From: Prosthecobacter dejongeii
GTDB taxonomy: Bacteria; Verrucomicrobiota; Verrucomicrobiia; Verrucomicrobiales; Verrucomicrobiaceae
DNA length: 64,000 nt
Direction of reading: 5' to 3'
Assembly (NCBI RefSeq): GCF_014203045.1
Contig: NZ_JACHIF010000011.1
Span: 124,001-188,000 of the forward strand
The notes beneath the pieces are model-generated. The model had not been told where the DNA came from. It worked only from the letters and a program-made list of their open reading frames with translations, and did not search any database. The translations under genes and the position numbers were made by a program. This document shows, in pieces, positions 27,707 to 35,677 of the stretch. Positions within the stretch are counted from its first letter, which is position 1. The number at the start of each line of letters is the position of its first letter.

Positions 27707-28162
27707 TTAGTTCCGCTTTTCTGTTTTCCCTGCTCTGGACAGCCAATCATGCAGAATTTTCGCCATGGATTCGACGGTCGCGGCATGGAATTCTAGGCGA
27801 CCGATCTCGCTGCCATCAGATCGCAGAGAAATCAGGGTCGGAAAATGGGAAACCTGGAATTTTTCCGCGAGTGCGGTGTTGGCTCTTTGTTGCTCAGACG
27901 CAAGTTTAACGCGCTGGGGAAAGTCCACCATCATTAGAATAAAAGAGGTTTCGAGAATCTTTTCGATCGTTTGGTTTTCCAAAAGCTCTTTGTCCAAGGT
28001 GACACTTCGAAGGCTCCAGTCAGAGCCCGTGAACAGCAGCAAAATAGGTTGGTCACGAGCAGTGGCTTTAACCATGGCGGCTTCCAGAGTGGGCTCGAAC
28101 GGTAGCCTGCATGCAAACAAGGGTGCTGCTAGTAAACTGAGGGCCAGGGTTATTTTCCACAT
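27707..28162 (-). CDS. Thioredoxin-fold secreted protein without active-site cysteines
   Basis: 151 aa from the ATG at 28162 (another at 28168). The signal peptide is MWKITLALSLLAAPLFA, with a Cys two residues later. The fold is recognisable from ILLLFTGSDWS, where related proteins have GSDWCxxC, and from the cis-proline loop SHFPTLISL. Here both positions are serine (DWS50-L-R-S53), so no dithiol chemistry is possible. It should be periplasmic and may act as a binding or chaperone subunit for the SCO protein encoded 1 bp downstream, or as a non-redox partner. The upstream extension of the frame crosses the divergent gene and is not coding. Copper context is inferred from its neighbours. Confidence 0.8.
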   Translation of the reverse strand: MWKITLALSLLAAPLFACRLPFEPTLEAAMVKATARDQPILLLFTGSDWSLRSVTLDKELLENQTIEKILETSFILMMVDFPQRVKLASEQQRANTALAEKFQVSHFPTLISLRSDGSEIGRLEFHAATVESMAKILHDWLSRAGKTEKRN

Positions 28163-28190
28163 TGGCATTTGGCACGAGATTGTGTGATGG

Positions 28191-29396
28191 ATGAGACTTG
28201 TCAATACGATTGCCCAGAGAATGAGCTCTTTCGTGAATCTTTCCAACATTTGGTTAGTCTGCTTGTTCATCCTAGCTTTCACAGCGGCTGCCGAAAAGCC
28301 TGCCGTATTGGTTTGTGGTGCCGATGTGGTAACGGTGGGAGATGCCTGGACGAAGATTTCCCTGATGCGAAATGAGGCGGATACACTGCTAATGCAGGGG
28401 AAGATGGACACCTTTACCGCTAAAACGACTGCCATCCTGGTCCACCTACGTTTCATGGAAACAAACGCCATCATGCTGATAGGCCGCCGCCAAAGGATTT
28501 TGCAACGCAGCCTGCTTTCTGCGGAAAGCCTGACCGATGAGATCATGCGACTGGCCCAAGAGGGCGAGGCCCGAAGCCTCGACGAAAGATGGACTGAAAT
28601 GAAAGCGGTGCTCCAACTAGCTGCGGCTCAATTCCCGGATGAGGCCCTCATGTCCACGGAACGATTTGCCCATCTTTTGCCACCGGTAAAACCTATACTG
28701 CATATCCAGATGGAGCCGCTGACGGAGCTACAGCCCGGCAAGCCTGTGCGACTGAAGTTTCAAATCGTTTATATCCAGGACCTTCGTCCTGTGGCTGGTG
28801 AAGACCTTCTTTTGACCCACGGCGCTCTTCTGCATGCAATGATATGCGACGAGTCACTAACGGACTATCATCACGAACATCCCGAGCCCACCGGCAAGTC
28901 TGGCGAATGGGAGTTGACCTTCGTGCCCCGCTTGAACCAGCCTTACCGATTGTGGATCAATGCGGTTCCAAAAGAAACAGGGCGGGAAGAATTTGCGATG
29001 AACCAGATTTCCCTTCTCTCTAACCCGAGCGCAGCAGCCAAAAAGGAAACTGTCCTTGCAGCCAATGCAGCAGAGCTAAGAGCAAAGATGGCCTGGATCA
29101 CGGAGTCCCCGCCTAAAGCTAAAGCCATCAATCGAGCCAATTTGAAGATCTTAGACGCTGCGGGAGATGCCGTCACAGACCTTGAAGATTACATGGAGGC
29201 GCAGGCACACATTGTGGGAATCCATGAAGACTTTCGCACATTGCTGCATGTCCATCCAGAAAATGAGCGTGATGAGGTGGGGGGAGAAATCCGGTTCAGC
29301 TTTAATCCACCTCAAGCTGGATTCTACAGGCTCTTCGTTCAAATCAAAAGGCAGGGAGTATTTCTCACATTCCCATTTGGGATTCAAGTGAAGTGA
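28191..29396 (+). CDS. Secreted protein with two His-rich metal-binding-like repeats, copper-cluster associated
   Basis: 401 aa from the ATG at 28191; the ATG at 28221 (MSSFVNLSNIWLVCLFILAF) would give a more usual signal peptide. After a helical part (about 50-160) come two related beta-domains. The first has LTHGALLHAMICDESLTDYH followed by HEHPEP (His210, 215, 227, 228, 230); the second has EAQAHIVGIHEDFRTLLHVH followed by PEN (His340, 345, 353, 355). Each ends with a strand pattern (PYRLWINAVP, GFYRLFVQIK). Similar H...D..F.H.HP units occur in periplasmic proteins encoded near copper genes, so a metal-related role is plausible but not shown. It is divergent from the thioredoxin-fold gene with only 28-58 bp between starts, so the promoters overlap. 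Confidence 0.7.
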   Translation: MRLVNTIAQRMSSFVNLSNIWLVCLFILAFTAAAEKPAVLVCGADVVTVGDAWTKISLMRNEADTLLMQGKMDTFTAKTTAILVHLRFMETNAIMLIGRRQRILQRSLLSAESLTDEIMRLAQEGEARSLDERWTEMKAVLQLAAAQFPDEALMSTERFAHLLPPVKPILHIQMEPLTELQPGKPVRLKFQIVYIQDLRPVAGEDLLLTHGALLHAMICDESLTDYHHEHPEPTGKSGEWELTFVPRLNQPYRLWINAVPKETGREEFAMNQISLLSNPSAAAKKETVLAANAAELRAKMAWITESPPKAKAINRANLKILDAAGDAVTDLEDYMEAQAHIVGIHEDFRTLLHVHPENERDEVGGEIRFSFNPPQAGFYRLFVQIKRQGVFLTFPFGIQVK

Positions 29397-29400
29397 TCCT

Positions 29401-29428
29401 ATGAAACTAACATTTTGTTAGGATTCAT
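29401..29428 (+). terminator. Imperfect hairpin after the His-repeat gene
   Basis: ATGAA-A-CTAACA-TTT-TGTTAG-GA-TTCAT folds into two stacked stems of 5 and 6 bp with a small internal mismatch, starting 4 bp after the stop codon at 29396. There is no downstream T-run, so intrinsic termination is doubtful; it may stabilise the 3' end. Confidence 0.3.
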
Positions 29429-29486
29429 GCGGCCACAAGGACGAAGACCGTGATGCCCATGCGTTTTTTATTGGGTCCTCTAAAAC

Positions 29487-29715
29487 TTAGGGGGTGATTA
29501 TCTGACGGTGCTGCCCATCGGCCAACGTCACGTTCCCCCTTGTGACCCGTATATTCCATTACGGGCTGAACCCAGCGCGGTCCGCTGTGTTCGATCTTAG
29601 CACATGAATCTTTTTACCACTTTGCGCTTTCCTTGGTCGTGATGCACACCTGTTCGCCGTTGGTCAACTCACCATCCTGGGGGATCCCTAACGTGCTGCC
29701 GAACGGCAAGCTCGA
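29487..29715 (-). pseudogene. Decayed 3' fragment of a paralogue of the 1,505-residue secreted-protein gene
   Basis: The minus strand reads NVTLADGQHRQIITP then a stop, matching YVTFADGSTSQVIIP at the end of the gene at 21961. Just upstream, shifted in frame, it reads WVQPVMEYTG, matching WEQPVMDSTG, and further up ITTKESAKW, matching VTTEGTKVV, interrupted by a stop codon. DNA at about 29665-29712 (ATCCCTAACGTGCTGCCGAA onward) matches 22455-22497 of the intact gene, so roughly 300 bp between the two matching blocks have been lost. There are thus frameshifts, an in-frame stop and an internal deletion. It marks an old duplication or recombination on this side of the copper cluster. Confidence 0.85.
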
Positions 29716-29787
29716 GATCTTTCGAGACCTCATTTTCTCGACGTCACACAAGCAGTGCTCCAGCTCAAGGATTGAGCCAGATTCAGT

Positions 29788-30033
29788 TCAGCGGCGCTGC
29801 ACTCGTACGTCCTCCACCTGTTGCACCTGCCGCTGCAACTCCGAGGAAGATGGAGTGCGGAGGAGGGTCACAATCATGCTGCCAAGCACGTAAATGAGCC
29901 CTGCTCCTAATCCGGCACCGATGGCGATGAGGCGGCGCTGAATGACGTTCTCCTTGGAGATCAAAGTGTAAAAACGCATGCACAGCATCACCCAAAGGAA
30001 GCAGAGGAAAAGAAGAGCTGCGGTGACGAGCAT
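29788..30033 (-). CDS. Small membrane protein of unknown function
   Basis: 81 aa with two hydrophobic segments: residues 2-18 (LVTAALLFLCFLWVMLC) and about 36-60 (LIAIGAGLGAGLIYVLGSMI). A short basic loop lies between them and a polar, coiled-coil-like tail rich in Gln, Val and Arg follows. No family was recognised. The segregated hydrophobic and charged parts and an ATG start argue for a real gene, but no Shine-Dalgarno is obvious. It is divergent from argB and follows the pseudogene fragment. Confidence 0.5.
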   Translation of the reverse strand: MLVTAALLFLCFLWVMLCMRFYTLISKENVIQRRLIAIGAGLGAGLIYVLGSMIVTLLRTPSSSELQRQVQQVEDVRVQRR

Positions 30034-30185
30034 GACGCTACTGAAACAGAGCCTCTGGGCCCTGACGAGAGAAAAAAAGGAACTTTGGAGACTAGAAACA
30101 TGGCGGATTTTTTTCAGAAATTTCCCGTTGAAGTGCTTGACGCTGCGCCTGGGTGCCTATCCTTCCCACCTTTCCCCCTTTGCCA

Positions 30186-31037
30186 ATGAACGAGCCCCAG
30201 ATCCAGAAAGCCGATGTCCTCCTCGAAGCCCTCCCTTACATGCAGGGATTCCGAGGCTGCACGTTTCTGATCAAGGTGGGCGGCAGCGCCATGGAAGACC
30301 CAGCCGTGGTGGACACCTTCTTGAAAGACGTGGTGTTTCTGGAGGCTGTGGGCATCAATCCCGTCATCGTGCATGGCGGTGGCAAGGCCATTTCTAAAGC
30401 GATGAAGGATAGCGGCCTGGAGGCCAAGTTCATCAACGGCATGCGCGTGACGGATGAGGAGACCATCAAGATCGTGGAACAGACACTGGCGCGGGTGATC
30501 AACCCCGAGATCGTCAATAAGATCAATGCCTTTGGCGGCAAAGCCGTGGGCGTGCCTGGCACGGAAGTCTTCACGGGCGAAAAAATGAAAGGCGATCTCG
30601 GCTGGGTAGGTGAAGTGAACGACTGCAAGCTGGGCCTGATCCAGGCAGCCGTGGCGGGTGAATTTGTCCCCGTGGTGTCCCCGGTTGCCCGTGAGCTAGC
30701 CAGTGGCAAAACGTTAAACGTGAATGCTGACCTCGCTGCGTGTGCCCTAGCCACACGGCTAAAGGCGACCAAGCTGATCTTTTTGAGCGATGTGCGCGGC
30801 GTCATGCGCGATCCCAAGGATGACGACACTCTGATTCCGAGCCTGGACCCGGCCGGCATCGAAAACCTGAAGAAAGAAGGCATCATCAGTGGAGGCATGA
30901 TCCCAAAGGTGGACTCTTCCTTGGAATCTCTCCGAGGAGGCGTGGGCAAGGTGCACCTCATTGACGGACGCATTCCCCACGCACTTATTTTGGAGATCTT
31001 CACGGACGTGGGGATCGGCACTGAAATTCATCTGTGA
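30186..31037 (+). CDS. argB: Acetylglutamate kinase
   Basis: 283 aa from the ATG at 30186, which gives the usual family N-terminus (MNEPQIQKADVLLEALPYMQ). Phosphorylates N-acetyl-L-glutamate, the second step of arginine synthesis, in the cytoplasm. Amino-acid-kinase signatures are clear: TFLIKVGGSAM (phosphate-binding Lys), NPVIVHGGGKAIS, INGMRVTDEETI, NVNADLAACALATRL and GMIPKVDSSLESL. The N-terminal helix of about 20 residues is of the kind found in the hexameric, arginine-inhibited enzymes, so feedback inhibition is plausible. First of argB-argD-argF; argD begins 70 bp downstream. Confidence 0.96.
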   Translation: MNEPQIQKADVLLEALPYMQGFRGCTFLIKVGGSAMEDPAVVDTFLKDVVFLEAVGINPVIVHGGGKAISKAMKDSGLEAKFINGMRVTDEETIKIVEQTLARVINPEIVNKINAFGGKAVGVPGTEVFTGEKMKGDLGWVGEVNDCKLGLIQAAVAGEFVPVVSPVARELASGKTLNVNADLAACALATRLKATKLIFLSDVRGVMRDPKDDDTLIPSLDPAGIENLKKEGIISGGMIPKVDSSLESLRGGVGKVHLIDGRIPHALILEIFTDVGIGTEIHL

Positions 31038-31107
31038 GCTTCGGTAGGAAGACAGAGGCGGATGAAGCAACAGTAGGAACGTAAGCAATTTTTTCAGGAT
31101 CAAGAAA

Positions 31108-32409
31108 ATGGACAGAATCAATGACTTTGAGCCCGCGTGGCTGGACCAGTATGTGATGCCTAACTATGGGCGCTTTCCCCTGTGGCCAGAGCGTGGTGAG
31201 GGGCCGTACCTGTGGGATAGTGAAGGCAAAAAGTACCTGGACTTCGCCAGCGGTGTGGCGTCCTGCCCATTGGGGCATGCCCATCCCGAAGTCGCAGGTG
31301 CCATCGCCGCTCAGGCGCACAAGCTCATGCAGGCATCCAACTGGTATTGCAGCAAAGGCCAGGCACAACTGGCCCGCGTGCTGGTGGAGGAAATCGTCAA
31401 GGTTCCCGGCAAATGTTTCTTCAGCAACAGCGGGGCGGAGGCGAATGAAGGCATGATCAAACTAGCGCGCAAATATGGCGTCACTAGGCCCCAGGCAGAT
31501 GGTAGCCCGCGCTATGAGATCATCACCTTCACGGGCAGCTTTCATGGGCGCACTTTCGGTGCCATGAGCGCTACCGCGCAGGAAAAGATCCATGGTGGCT
31601 TTGGCCCCATCGTGCCGGGTTTTGTCTATGCCCCTTTCAATGACGTCGAAGCCCTGAAAAAAGCCGTCACGGAAAAGACCGTGGCGATCTTTTTTGAACC
31701 TGTGCAGGGAGAAAGCGGAGTGAACCCCGCCACCCCCGAATTCCTACGCACCGTGCAGTCGCTCTGCAAACAACATGACCTGCTGATGCTGCTGGATGAA
31801 GTGCAGTGTGGACTGGGGCGGACAGGTGACTCCTGCGGCTGGCGTTCGATCGTTCCGGGCGATGAGATCCAGCCAGACTCGATTAGCTGGGCCAAGTCCA
31901 TCGGCAGCGGGTATCCCTTGGGCTCTTTCTGGATCCGTAATCGTGCCTTGGCAGATGGCGATGAAAGAAGGCTGTGCGACCTCCTTGGCCCAGGCACCCA
32001 TGGCACCACCTTTGGCGGCAGTCCCCTGGCCTGTGCGGCAGGGCTCGCGACACTGAATGTGATTCTGCGTGATCAGTTGGCGGAAAGCTCTGCGGTTTTA
32101 GGCCGCAAGATCGCCGGTGAAGTCGCTTCTTGGAAACAGCCTCTCATCACAGACATCCGCGCCTTTGGCATGCTGATCGGCTTTGAGTTGGATGAAGCCG
32201 CTTTGTTGGCTAAAGCTGCTATCAAGGCCTCTGGTAAGATCGCCTCGATCTATGTGGCGAAGGCCATGCTGGATGCTGGGCTACTGGTGGTCCCCGCGGG
32301 CCCCAAAGTGGTGCGTTGGCTGCCACCGATGAACCTCACCGAGGCTCAGGCCGCAGAGGCCCTGACGATCTTTAAAACCATCCTCGGTGAGCTATCGGCA
32401 CTTGATTGA
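31108..32409 (+). CDS. argD: Acetylornithine aminotransferase
   Basis: 433 aa, ATG at 31108 with AGGA nine bases upstream. A PLP-dependent class III aminotransferase that makes N-acetylornithine from N-acetylglutamate semialdehyde; related enzymes also act in lysine synthesis. Landmarks are FFSNSGAEANEGMIKLARK, TFTGSFHGRTFGAMS, FFEPVQGESGVNP, LLDEVQCGLGRTG (D230 near the PLP ring nitrogen) and the PLP lysine K263 in SWAKSIGSGYP. It is somewhat longer than the typical 400 residues because of an insertion around SCGWRSIVPGDEIQPDS before the active-site lysine and another near the C-terminus (KAAIKASGKIAS). It lies between argB and argF. Confidence 0.95.
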   Translation: MDRINDFEPAWLDQYVMPNYGRFPLWPERGEGPYLWDSEGKKYLDFASGVASCPLGHAHPEVAGAIAAQAHKLMQASNWYCSKGQAQLARVLVEEIVKVPGKCFFSNSGAEANEGMIKLARKYGVTRPQADGSPRYEIITFTGSFHGRTFGAMSATAQEKIHGGFGPIVPGFVYAPFNDVEALKKAVTEKTVAIFFEPVQGESGVNPATPEFLRTVQSLCKQHDLLMLLDEVQCGLGRTGDSCGWRSIVPGDEIQPDSISWAKSIGSGYPLGSFWIRNRALADGDERRLCDLLGPGTHGTTFGGSPLACAAGLATLNVILRDQLAESSAVLGRKIAGEVASWKQPLITDIRAFGMLIGFELDEAALLAKAAIKASGKIASIYVAKAMLDAGLLVVPAGPKVVRWLPPMNLTEAQAAEALTIFKTILGELSALD

Positions 32410-32469
32410 ACAGCCCCGCTCAATTGCGACCTCAGCCCTTTATTTCCGTCCCTCAAAGTCCCTTTAAAG

Positions 32470-33369
32470 ATGAAGCATCTCCTTTCCATTGAGCAGCTCA
32501 GCGCCGCTGAAATCGAAAACCTGCTCGCTCAGGCAGCCTTGTTGAAAAAGAACCGCAAGACATCCCCCCAAGTTTTGGCCGGGCAGAACTGGGCGCTCAT
32601 TTTCAGCAAGTCCTCCACACGCACTCGGGTGAGTTTTGAAGTCGGCGTGCGCGAGCTCGGCGGACAGGTCATGTTCCTTTCCTCGGCAGACATTCAGTTA
32701 GGCCGGGGCGAACCCATCAAGGACACCGCACGTGTCATGGGGCGCATGATTGACGGGGCCATCATCCGCACCTTCGCCCAGCAGGACGTGGTGGACTTCG
32801 CCGCCTACAGCGGCATCCCCACCATCAATGCCCTGACCGATGACGAGCACCCATGTCAGATCCTGGCCGATTTGCAGACCATCAACGAACGCTTCGGAAG
32901 CTGGAAGGGCAAACGCGTGGCCTTTCTGGGCGATGGGGACTGCAACGTCGCCCGTTCCTGGATCTGGGCCAGTGCCCGATTGGGTTTCGAATTGGTCATT
33001 GGAGCACCCAAGGAGTTCCAGCCAGCGGCTGATTTCATGGCCAAAATCCCCAGCGGCACTATCACGGTGACGGATGACCCGAAAGCCGCCGTGGCAGGCA
33101 TTGATGCCATCTACACCGATGTGTGGGTGAGCATGGGCAAGGAAGACGAAGCCGCTGGCCGCATCGAAACGCTGCGCCCCTGGCAGATCAATGCAGCTCT
33201 GATGCAGCATGCGAAGTCAGACGCCATCGTCATGCACTGCTTGCCTGCATATCGCGGTAAAGAGATCACTGAAGAAGTCCTCGAAGCCCAGGCTGCCGTG
33301 ATCTTTGACCAAGCTGAAAACCGTCTGCATGCGCAGAAGGCCGTGATGGTGGAACTGGCAAAAGCCTAA
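32470..33369 (+). CDS. argF: Ornithine carbamoyltransferase
   Basis: 299 aa. Joins ornithine and carbamoyl phosphate to give citrulline in the cytoplasm. The carbamoyl-phosphate loop is SSTRTRVSFE (S49-T-R-T-R53), followed by TDDEHPCQILADLQT (H127, C129, Q130) and, near the end, VMHCLPAYRGKEI, where the HCLP cysteine contacts ornithine. The DVWVSMGKEDEA segment is the moving SMG loop. All catalytic residues are present. Third gene of the arginine cluster, 60 bp after argD; argG and argH are not in the window. A thioesterase gene follows 20 bp later and may be co-transcribed. Confidence 0.96.
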   Translation: MKHLLSIEQLSAAEIENLLAQAALLKKNRKTSPQVLAGQNWALIFSKSSTRTRVSFEVGVRELGGQVMFLSSADIQLGRGEPIKDTARVMGRMIDGAIIRTFAQQDVVDFAAYSGIPTINALTDDEHPCQILADLQTINERFGSWKGKRVAFLGDGDCNVARSWIWASARLGFELVIGAPKEFQPAADFMAKIPSGTITVTDDPKAAVAGIDAIYTDVWVSMGKEDEAAGRIETLRPWQINAALMQHAKSDAIVMHCLPAYRGKEITEEVLEAQAAVIFDQAENRLHAQKAVMVELAKA

Positions 33370-33389
33370 GGCCTGAGTAAGATACAGAC

Positions 33390-33842
33390 ATGCACCGTCA
33401 TACACTCACTGACCGAGTCCAGTTCGCCGATACGGACATGGCGGGCATTGTCCACTTCTCCAATTTCTTCCGCTACATGGAGAGGGTGGAGCATGATTTT
33501 TTCCGAGCTCTCGGCATGTCCATCTGGGATAAGTCGGCTGAGATTCCAGTGGAGGAGCGGGTAGGCTGGCCGCGAGTCCATGTTTCCTGCGATTTCCGCG
33601 CTCCGCTTTTTTTTGAGGAGGAGTTCACCATGGAGCTTCTAGTGGAGCAGGTGCGCCCGCGCACGCTACGTTACATCATTCGTTTTTGGAAACAGGATGG
33701 GGAACTGAGTGCAGAAGGCAAACTGGTAGCAGCTTGCGTACGCAAAGACGCCCAAACGGGTAAAATGAAAGCGGTGGATATCCCCGAACGAATCCGCTCA
33801 CGCATCTCGGTAGCTCCGCCTGAGCTTTTGAAGCTGCCCTAG
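33390..33842 (+). CDS. Acyl-CoA thioesterase, YbgC/4-hydroxybenzoyl-CoA thioesterase family
   Basis: 150 aa hot-dog-fold protein. The N-terminal motif RVQFADTDMAGIVHFSNFFR contains the catalytic aspartate (D16) and the HFSNFFRYMERVEHDFF helix typical of YbgC-like enzymes. They hydrolyse short-chain or aromatic acyl-CoA thioesters; YbgC itself is linked to the Tol-Pal envelope complex, but no tol genes are present here. The mid-part has FEEEFTMELLVEQVRPRTLR, a regular hot-dog strand pattern. It starts 20 bp after argF, so it may sit on the arginine transcript without a metabolic link. Confidence 0.87.
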   Translation: MHRHTLTDRVQFADTDMAGIVHFSNFFRYMERVEHDFFRALGMSIWDKSAEIPVEERVGWPRVHVSCDFRAPLFFEEEFTMELLVEQVRPRTLRYIIRFWKQDGELSAEGKLVAACVRKDAQTGKMKAVDIPERIRSRISVAPPELLKLP

Positions 33843-33860
33843 CCTAAGGTCTGTGCGATC

Positions 33861-34493
33861 ATGATTCTAGAACCGACAACGGAGATTTTCATCGGTCGCG
33901 GTGAAGTGCAAAAAGGCTGTTTTAAGGCGGCTGAGGTAAGGCTTAAACTGGCCAATGGAACCCTGCTGCCTACCGACCTCTATTGGATCGAAGGCATGGA
34001 GGAGTGGCACCCTCTGAGTTCCCTGCCCCCGGAACCGCCCCCTCTGCCAGAACGTGCTCTTGAGGACGAAAAAAATCCATATCGTCCCCCACTCGCAGAG
34101 ACACTTTTGAATCCGGCACCGGTCAAGCATTCAGGCATCGGAAGACGCCTTTACCTGCTGCTCTTCATGCTCCTCACTGGCGGATTGGGCTACCTGATCG
34201 ACCGTTACCAGTTCAAGCCAGAATCCATGCTGGATCACTTGGTTGTTGTCAGTTTTTTCCTTCCCATCATTGCCCTACGGCTCAAAAATATTGGGTTTCA
34301 TCCTTGGAGTTGTCTGATCGCTGCGGTCCCTTTGGTCAGCATGATCATCCTGCTGCCCTGCCTTTTTTGCCAGGCGGGCTACGCCACGAGCCGAAAGCTG
34401 GATAAACCCGGCCGCATCGCCATGGTGGTGTTCCTGGTGCTATTCGTCGCTACCGTCGTTTTTTCCTCGGGACTTCTTCCTCAGCCCTCATGA
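33861..34493 (+). CDS. GYF_2-domain membrane protein
   Basis: 210 aa. Residues 1-60 look like a GYF_2 domain (EIFIGRGEVQKGCFKAAEVR, ending LYWIEGMEEWHPLSSL), a small domain often fused to membrane segments. A Pro-rich linker follows, then hydrophobic segments from about residue 92 (LYLLLFMLLTGGLGYLI; LVVVSFFLPIIALRL; CLIAAVPLVSMIILLPC; IAMVVFLVLFVATVVF), four in all. The arrangement resembles DUF805-type proteins. Function unknown; the GYF-like part probably binds proline-rich peptides in the cytoplasm. It begins 18 bp after the thioesterase stop and its own stop overlaps the next ATG (ATGA). Confidence 0.7.
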   Translation: MILEPTTEIFIGRGEVQKGCFKAAEVRLKLANGTLLPTDLYWIEGMEEWHPLSSLPPEPPPLPERALEDEKNPYRPPLAETLLNPAPVKHSGIGRRLYLLLFMLLTGGLGYLIDRYQFKPESMLDHLVVVSFFLPIIALRLKNIGFHPWSCLIAAVPLVSMIILLPCLFCQAGYATSRKLDKPGRIAMVVFLVLFVATVVFSSGLLPQPS

Positions 34494-35032
34494 CTTGCAC
34501 AGCCTTCATCGCCACCAGTCTAGATGGGTTCATCGCTCGCAGGGATGGGGGCATTGATTGGTTAGCCTCTGTCGAAACGGAGGGAGAGGACTATGGTTAC
34601 GCTGCCTTCATGGCCACTGTGGAGGGAATGGTCATGGGAAGAGGCACCATTGAAACCGTTGTGAATTTTCCCGAATGGCCGTATGGCGAAACTCCGGTGA
34701 CAGTTCTCACAAGTCAGCCACTTGCCGTGCCTGAAAAACTTCAGGGGAAAGTCAGCCTCCTTCCGCCAGAACCAGCGGTGGCGGTGGAGCATTTTCGCCA
34801 GCGCGGGTTTAACCATCTGTATGTGGATGGCGGCAAAACCATTCAGGGTTTCCTGGAGGCTGGTTATCTGGACCGCTTGATCATTTCACGCATTCCCATC
34901 CTGCTTGGGGATGGATTGGCATTATTCGGGGCTTTACCTCATGATGTGAAACTGCGTCATGAAGAAACACGCAGCTTTGCTTCTGGACTCGTTCAGAGCC
35001 GATATGCTGTGATGAAGACGGGGCAAAAGTAA
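34490..35032 (+). CDS. Dihydrofolate reductase-like protein (RibD C-terminal family)
   Basis: 180 aa, start fixed by the ATGA overlap with the GYF_2 gene. The fold begins CTAFIATSLDGFIARRDGGI and continues with EGMVMGRGTIETVV, PVTVLTSQPL, FNHLYVDGGKTIQGFLEAG and LIISRIPILLGDGLALFG, all typical of the stand-alone RibD-C/YyaP family. Such proteins bind NADPH and reduce unknown substrates; they are not usually the true folate enzyme. Cytoplasmic, no signal peptide. The substrate cannot be told from sequence. Confidence 0.85.
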   Translation: MTCTAFIATSLDGFIARRDGGIDWLASVETEGEDYGYAAFMATVEGMVMGRGTIETVVNFPEWPYGETPVTVLTSQPLAVPEKLQGKVSLLPPEPAVAVEHFRQRGFNHLYVDGGKTIQGFLEAGYLDRLIISRIPILLGDGLALFGALPHDVKLRHEETRSFASGLVQSRYAVMKTGQK

Positions 35033-35122
35033 GAAACCCTTTTGTTTCGACAGCTTTTTGATCCAAATAGAGGCTGCCTAACGTTTCTCACCGACGTGAA
35101 TCAAACCACCTCTCCCACTCAA

Positions 35123-35677
35123 ATGATCCCTAACTGGCTTACCTTTGCCCTTCTCACCGTGCTCTCCTGGGGCGTCTATGGCATCATCCTTCATAAGGGC
35201 CGTGGGCTGATGCCTGACGGCACACTGCCAGGACCTGAAACGGCGAATGCCAGCCTGAAAGCCTTTTTGTTTGTTGGCATCGCCTACTTTGTCGTGGCCG
35301 TGTTGGGCCCCGTTCTGGTACTTTGGCAGCGTGGCACGAACTGGAGCTTCACCAGCAGCGGTATGACCTGGAGCTTTATCGCCGGCGTAGCAGGTGCGCT
35401 CGGTGCTTTCACCTTGGTGCTGGCTCTTGGTGCCGCCGCAGCGATTTATAAAGGTGCAGCACCTGCCGCCGTGATGCCCATTGTCTTTGCTGGTGCTCCA
35501 GTGGTGAATACCGTGGTGGCCATGTTCATCCATCCGCCAGCAGGAGGTTTAAAAAGCCTTCCTTGGCAGTTCGTCACGGGCATCGTGCTGGCCGCTTGTG
35601 GGGCCTTCATGGTGGCCAAGTATGCCCCGACCAACCGCCCTGCAGCCAAGCCTGCAGGCGTCGCCGCGAAGCACTGA
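35123..35677 (+). CDS. DMT-like integral membrane protein
   Basis: 184 aa from the ATG at 35123 (MIPNWLTFALLTVLSWGVYG), chosen because the first helix starts there. About five hydrophobic segments: residues 4-20, 50-70 (FLFVGIAYFVVAVLGPVLVL), 85-112 (SFIAGVAGALGAFTLVLALG), 122-142 and 155-172. The pattern AIYKGAAPAAVMPIVFAGAP resembles one half of an EamA/DMT transporter. It is half the length of a usual 10-helix transporter, so it would act as a dimer or have another role. Its stop overlaps the CCA-enzyme start by one base (TGATG). Confidence 0.7.
   Translation: MIPNWLTFALLTVLSWGVYGIILHKGRGLMPDGTLPGPETANASLKAFLFVGIAYFVVAVLGPVLVLWQRGTNWSFTSSGMTWSFIAGVAGALGAFTLVLALGAAAAIYKGAAPAAVMPIVFAGAPVVNTVVAMFIHPPAGGLKSLPWQFVTGIVLAACGAFMVAKYAPTNRPAAKPAGVAAKH

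Noticed and set aside
29560-29600. Sequence containing GTTCGATC that resembles a tRNA T-loop
   Set aside because: No matching acceptor, D or anticodon arms fold around it, and the segment aligns with the coding fragment of the pseudogene.
30236-31021. 261-codon minus-strand frame opposite argB
   Set aside because: Shadow of argB, which has all acetylglutamate kinase motifs on the plus strand.
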